Assembly (NCBI GenBank): GCA_964624235.1 | Contig: CAZUXY010000002.1 | Span: 55,175 to 119,174 of the forward strand | Origin: CAZUXY01 sp964624235 | Lineage (GTDB): Bacteria; Spirochaetota; UBA4802; UBA5368 | Length of the DNA stretch: 64,000 bases | Direction of reading: 5' to 3' | In this document: piece after piece, positions 61,853-64,000 of the stretch | Layout of the letters: each line of letters starts with the position of its first letter | Position numbering within the stretch: position 1 is the first letter of the stretch | Translations under genes and position numbers: made by a program | Notes under the pieces: model-generated | Databases searched by the model: none | The model's input: only the letters and a program-made list of their open reading frames with translations | Told to the model about the DNA's origin: nothing

Positions 61853-62401
61853 ATGTTAAGCAGAGTGAAAATCGTTATAATGATAATGTTCATGTCGGTC
61901 ATGGGCTGTATTTCATGCGCGACAGTTCCTGTTGCGGAAAAAGACTCACGGGAGACGGCGATTAATGAATTTTTAAAAGTAAAACCCGAAGTGGAAGAAG
62001 TTTTCCGGGTTTACCTGAGTTCAGGCAGGTATCTGGTATCACAGATGAAATATCTGGACCGTATTAAAAGGGGAGCAGATCCGGGTGGAGACAAGTTCAT
62101 CTGTGAGGAGTTGAAAAAGCATGATAAAATTGATGAGACCAGGGATGGAATAGTAACCGTGTGGTTGTTTCCGGACTCGGGCCGACTGATGAAAATTAGA
62201 CCCAAAAAACTGACATATCTGATGGAAATTGACGCACTCATGGTAGAAGATATCCAGCGGTGGAATTTTAAATTTACCGGTAACTTCATCTATCCAACAA
62301 AATTCGATGTGATGTACAGGGTCGCGATACGAAAAAAGCAGTCCGATGAGGAAATAATCAAAGAGGTTCAGGATAAGCTGAAAGAAAAGTCGAGGAACTG
62401 A
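61853..62401 (+). CDS. Putative lipoprotein
   Basis: 182 residues with a signal (VKIVIMIMFMSVMGCISCAT) whose Cys at MGC or SC could be lipidated. The rest is a soluble alpha-beta domain with an acidic N-terminal helix and a basic C-terminus (KLKEKSRN). GCGGGAGG precedes the ATG. I do not recognise the family. It converges with the coiled-coil gene. Confidence 0.7.
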   Translation: MLSRVKIVIMIMFMSVMGCISCATVPVAEKDSRETAINEFLKVKPEVEEVFRVYLSSGRYLVSQMKYLDRIKRGADPGGDKFICEELKKHDKIDETRDGIVTVWLFPDSGRLMKIRPKKLTYLMEIDALMVEDIQRWNFKFTGNFIYPTKFDVMYRVAIRKKQSDEEIIKEVQDKLKEKSRN

Positions 62402-62412
62402 ACCCGAGACGT

Positions 62413-64000
62413 CTACAGTGTCGTCGTATTAATTATAAGGCGGACAGAATTTTCATCCAGCAGCAGTTTTTTGGCGATCTCCCCAGACGACCATCCTTTA
62501 TGCGATAGCTCTCTGACCGCCTTAATGGTTCCTTCATTGAGATTTTTGCCCAGGCTGATGTCACCTTTAAGCTGGCGTGCTATCGGATTGCTGTTTTCTA
62601 CCGCCTGCAGAAAATCGGCAAACTGCTTCATTTTTCTGTCTGTCTGAGTGAACATTTCCTTAAGCTTCAGGTCTGTGCTGTCAACCTGGTTGCGCATGGT
62701 CTCGATTTTCTGGAACATCGCATGAATCTGTTCAATACGTCTCTCAATATGCTCGGAAAGACCTTCAAGTTCATTGAATTTATCTTTTACATCTCTGATT
62801 TCCTGTTCCCTGGACTTGAGTACCAGCGTATTCTCTTCAATGGACTGCAGGTACTGAGTCAGTTTTTGAATCCGCTTGTCCGAACGGTCGATAACGTTCT
62901 GAAAAGACGAAAGTTTGCTGTCGGTGCTCTTTATCAGCATGTCTGACTTGCTTATAGATTCAAGGTTCTTTGTGATTACATCTTCATACTGCTGCAGTTC
63001 CGTAATCCTGGATTCCAGATTTGAATACGCTTCACCGAGAACATCGATCCTCGCGTTAACCTGGTCTATCCTGTTGATTTTCTCTTCGAGTCCGTCGGCC
63101 TTTTTGGTGACCAGGTCGGTAACCTCGATGAGTCCGGTAATCTCATGCTCGAAATTTGCCAGCTTGTTCTTTCTGTTTTCGAAGTTCCGTATTTCCTTCT
63201 CCACGGTTTTCCTTATGTCTTTAATCTTCTCAACATCATCCATGAATTTCTGGATGTTTCGCGTTTCCTCTTTCGCTTCCTTAAGCATGGCCCCGAAGTT
63301 TTGAAGTGAGTCTTCAACGCGATTTTTCATCTCATCGCTTCTGGAGAAAATCTGGTTGGATTCCTCGTATTTGATAATCTCCTTTCGAATGGAATCGATA
63401 CGCTGTTCCATCCCGAAAAACTCGCCTTTCATATTTTCCATCTGGCTGGAAAGGGAGGTGTTGAACTGGTTTTCAGTCGCAGTCAGTTTGTCTGCCAGGT
63501 TCCCAAAACGCTGTTCTATGGAATAATACTCTGATACAAGTCTTTCGGCTTTATCGTCGGCGGTCTGATTGAGCCGGTTTTCCATTTCAGCGTATTTTTC
63601 ATCGAAGTCATCTATTCGCCGTTTGACTTCTTCAGATTCGCGACGCGCTGCCTTGACAATTTCATCTCTTTTTGTAATCCAGTGGATGTTAAGATTATCC
63701 AGTTCGGTACGGATTTTATGTACTTCTTCTTCAAAGGATGATATTAGTTTCGCTTTTGAATCATCGATATTAACTTCGACATGCTTTAGTTTGTTGTAAA
63801 CTTTTTCAATATCGACATTCAACTTCTCCATAAGTGTATCTTTGGTACGATAAAATTCTTCAATTGATTCGTTGATGTCGTTTTTTATTACTGCTGTTTT
63901 TTCCCTGATCTCGGAGAAGACGGTGTTTTCCAGGTCGGAAAGCGTATTTTTAAGGTTTGCGGTCTTTTTGCTCAGTTCCGCTATCTCATCTATGGAGCAT
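62413..64000 (-). CDS. Long spirochaetal coiled-coil protein (5' end outside the window)
   Basis: The frame is open to base 64000 without a stop; at 63831 there is an internal Met, not the likely start. The visible about 529 codons are nearly continuous coiled coil with heptads and almost no proline. The C-terminal 50 residues change into a small basic helix-turn-helix-like region (LSHKGWSSGEIAKKLLLDENSVRLI). Spirochaetes carry long coiled-coil proteins of this style, annotated as SpiroCoCo family, and this is probably one. The HTH-like end could bind DNA or a partner. Confidence 0.75.
   Translation of the reverse strand, partial: CSIDEIAELSKKTANLKNTLSDLENTVFSEIREKTAVIKNDINESIEEFYRTKDTLMEKLNVDIEKVYNKLKHVEVNIDDSKAKLISSFEEEVHKIRTELDNLNIHWITKRDEIVKAARRESEEVKRRIDDFDEKYAEMENRLNQTADDKAERLVSEYYSIEQRFGNLADKLTATENQFNTSLSSQMENMKGEFFGMEQRIDSIRKEIIKYEESNQIFSRSDEMKNRVEDSLQNFGAMLKEAKEETRNIQKFMDDVEKIKDIRKTVEKEIRNFENRKNKLANFEHEITGLIEVTDLVTKKADGLEEKINRIDQVNARIDVLGEAYSNLESRITELQQYEDVITKNLESISKSDMLIKSTDSKLSSFQNVIDRSDKRIQKLTQYLQSIEENTLVLKSREQEIRDVKDKFNELEGLSEHIERRIEQIHAMFQKIETMRNQVDSTDLKLKEMFTQTDRKMKQFADFLQAVENSNPIARQLKGDISLGKNLNEGTIKAVRELSHKGWSSGEIAKKLLLDENSVRLIINTTTL

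Noticed and set aside
1..64000. CRISPR arrays, insertion sequences or prophage genes
   Set aside because: No regularly spaced direct repeats, transposase, integrase or phage structural genes were seen.

Overview
This window most likely comes from a spirochaete (Spirochaetota), perhaps related to the Leptospira side of the phylum. Two adjacent FlaB-type periplasmic flagellins lack export signals and are about the length of spirochaetal FlaB. A long coiled-coil protein of the kind spirochaetes carry runs off the right edge. The single 5S rRNA gene stands alone with its own promoter and terminator, as in organisms with scattered rRNA genes such as Leptospira. Coding DNA is of moderate GC and the gaps are AT-rich. 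I see no prophage, transposon, CRISPR array or plasmid gene: this is a chromosomal segment with some accessory loci.

Layout. 0-6 kb: a truncated coiled-coil ORF, a patatin/YjbR pair, SixA, a GAF-GAF-PP2C phosphatase and an FAD oxidoreductase. 6-10 kb: a membrane alkaline-phosphatase-superfamily enzyme coupled to a family 2 glycoside hydrolase. 10-18 kb: the motility block (unknown exported protein, fliM, a degenerate M23 protein, flaB1, flaB2), then two paralogous outer-membrane barrels. 18-25 kb: a BNR-propeller/glycoside-hydrolase fusion, XPB-type helicase, histone-deacetylase-family protein and CapA-type protein. 25-30 kb: an overlapping three-gene minus-strand operon (lamin-tail-domain protein, helix-hairpin-helix protein with a probable barrel, large barrel) that is the best candidate for an undescribed surface system. 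30-34 kb: an unknown protein, thiolase and a TPR protein.

34-42 kb is the selenium region: selD, whose own mRNA reads through an in-frame UGA with a SECIS-like hairpin just after it; then tRNA-Sec, selA and selB in one unit. SelA and SelB use the selenophosphate made by SelD to charge and deliver Sec-tRNA, so the cell needs this cassette to make its own SelD. Between them lie bacterioferritin and a WYL regulator/zinc-ribbon/membrane-protein cluster.

42-56 kb: a HEAT-repeat protein with CoaX, a 930-base AT-rich gap with two tandem DnaA boxes, a CheX-like protein, a sodium:solute symporter, an ECF sigma factor, moeA, a PP-loop thiolase-like enzyme, purN, lipoproteins, the lone 5S gene, a frameshifted TPR gene, yebC, ruvC and ruvA. 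56-64 kb: PadR, a receiver/cyclic-nucleotide-domain pair, a TtcA-like PP-loop protein beside a MoaD/ThiS-like carrier, a YkgJ-type cysteine protein, guaB, DedA, a lipoprotein and the truncated coiled-coil gene.
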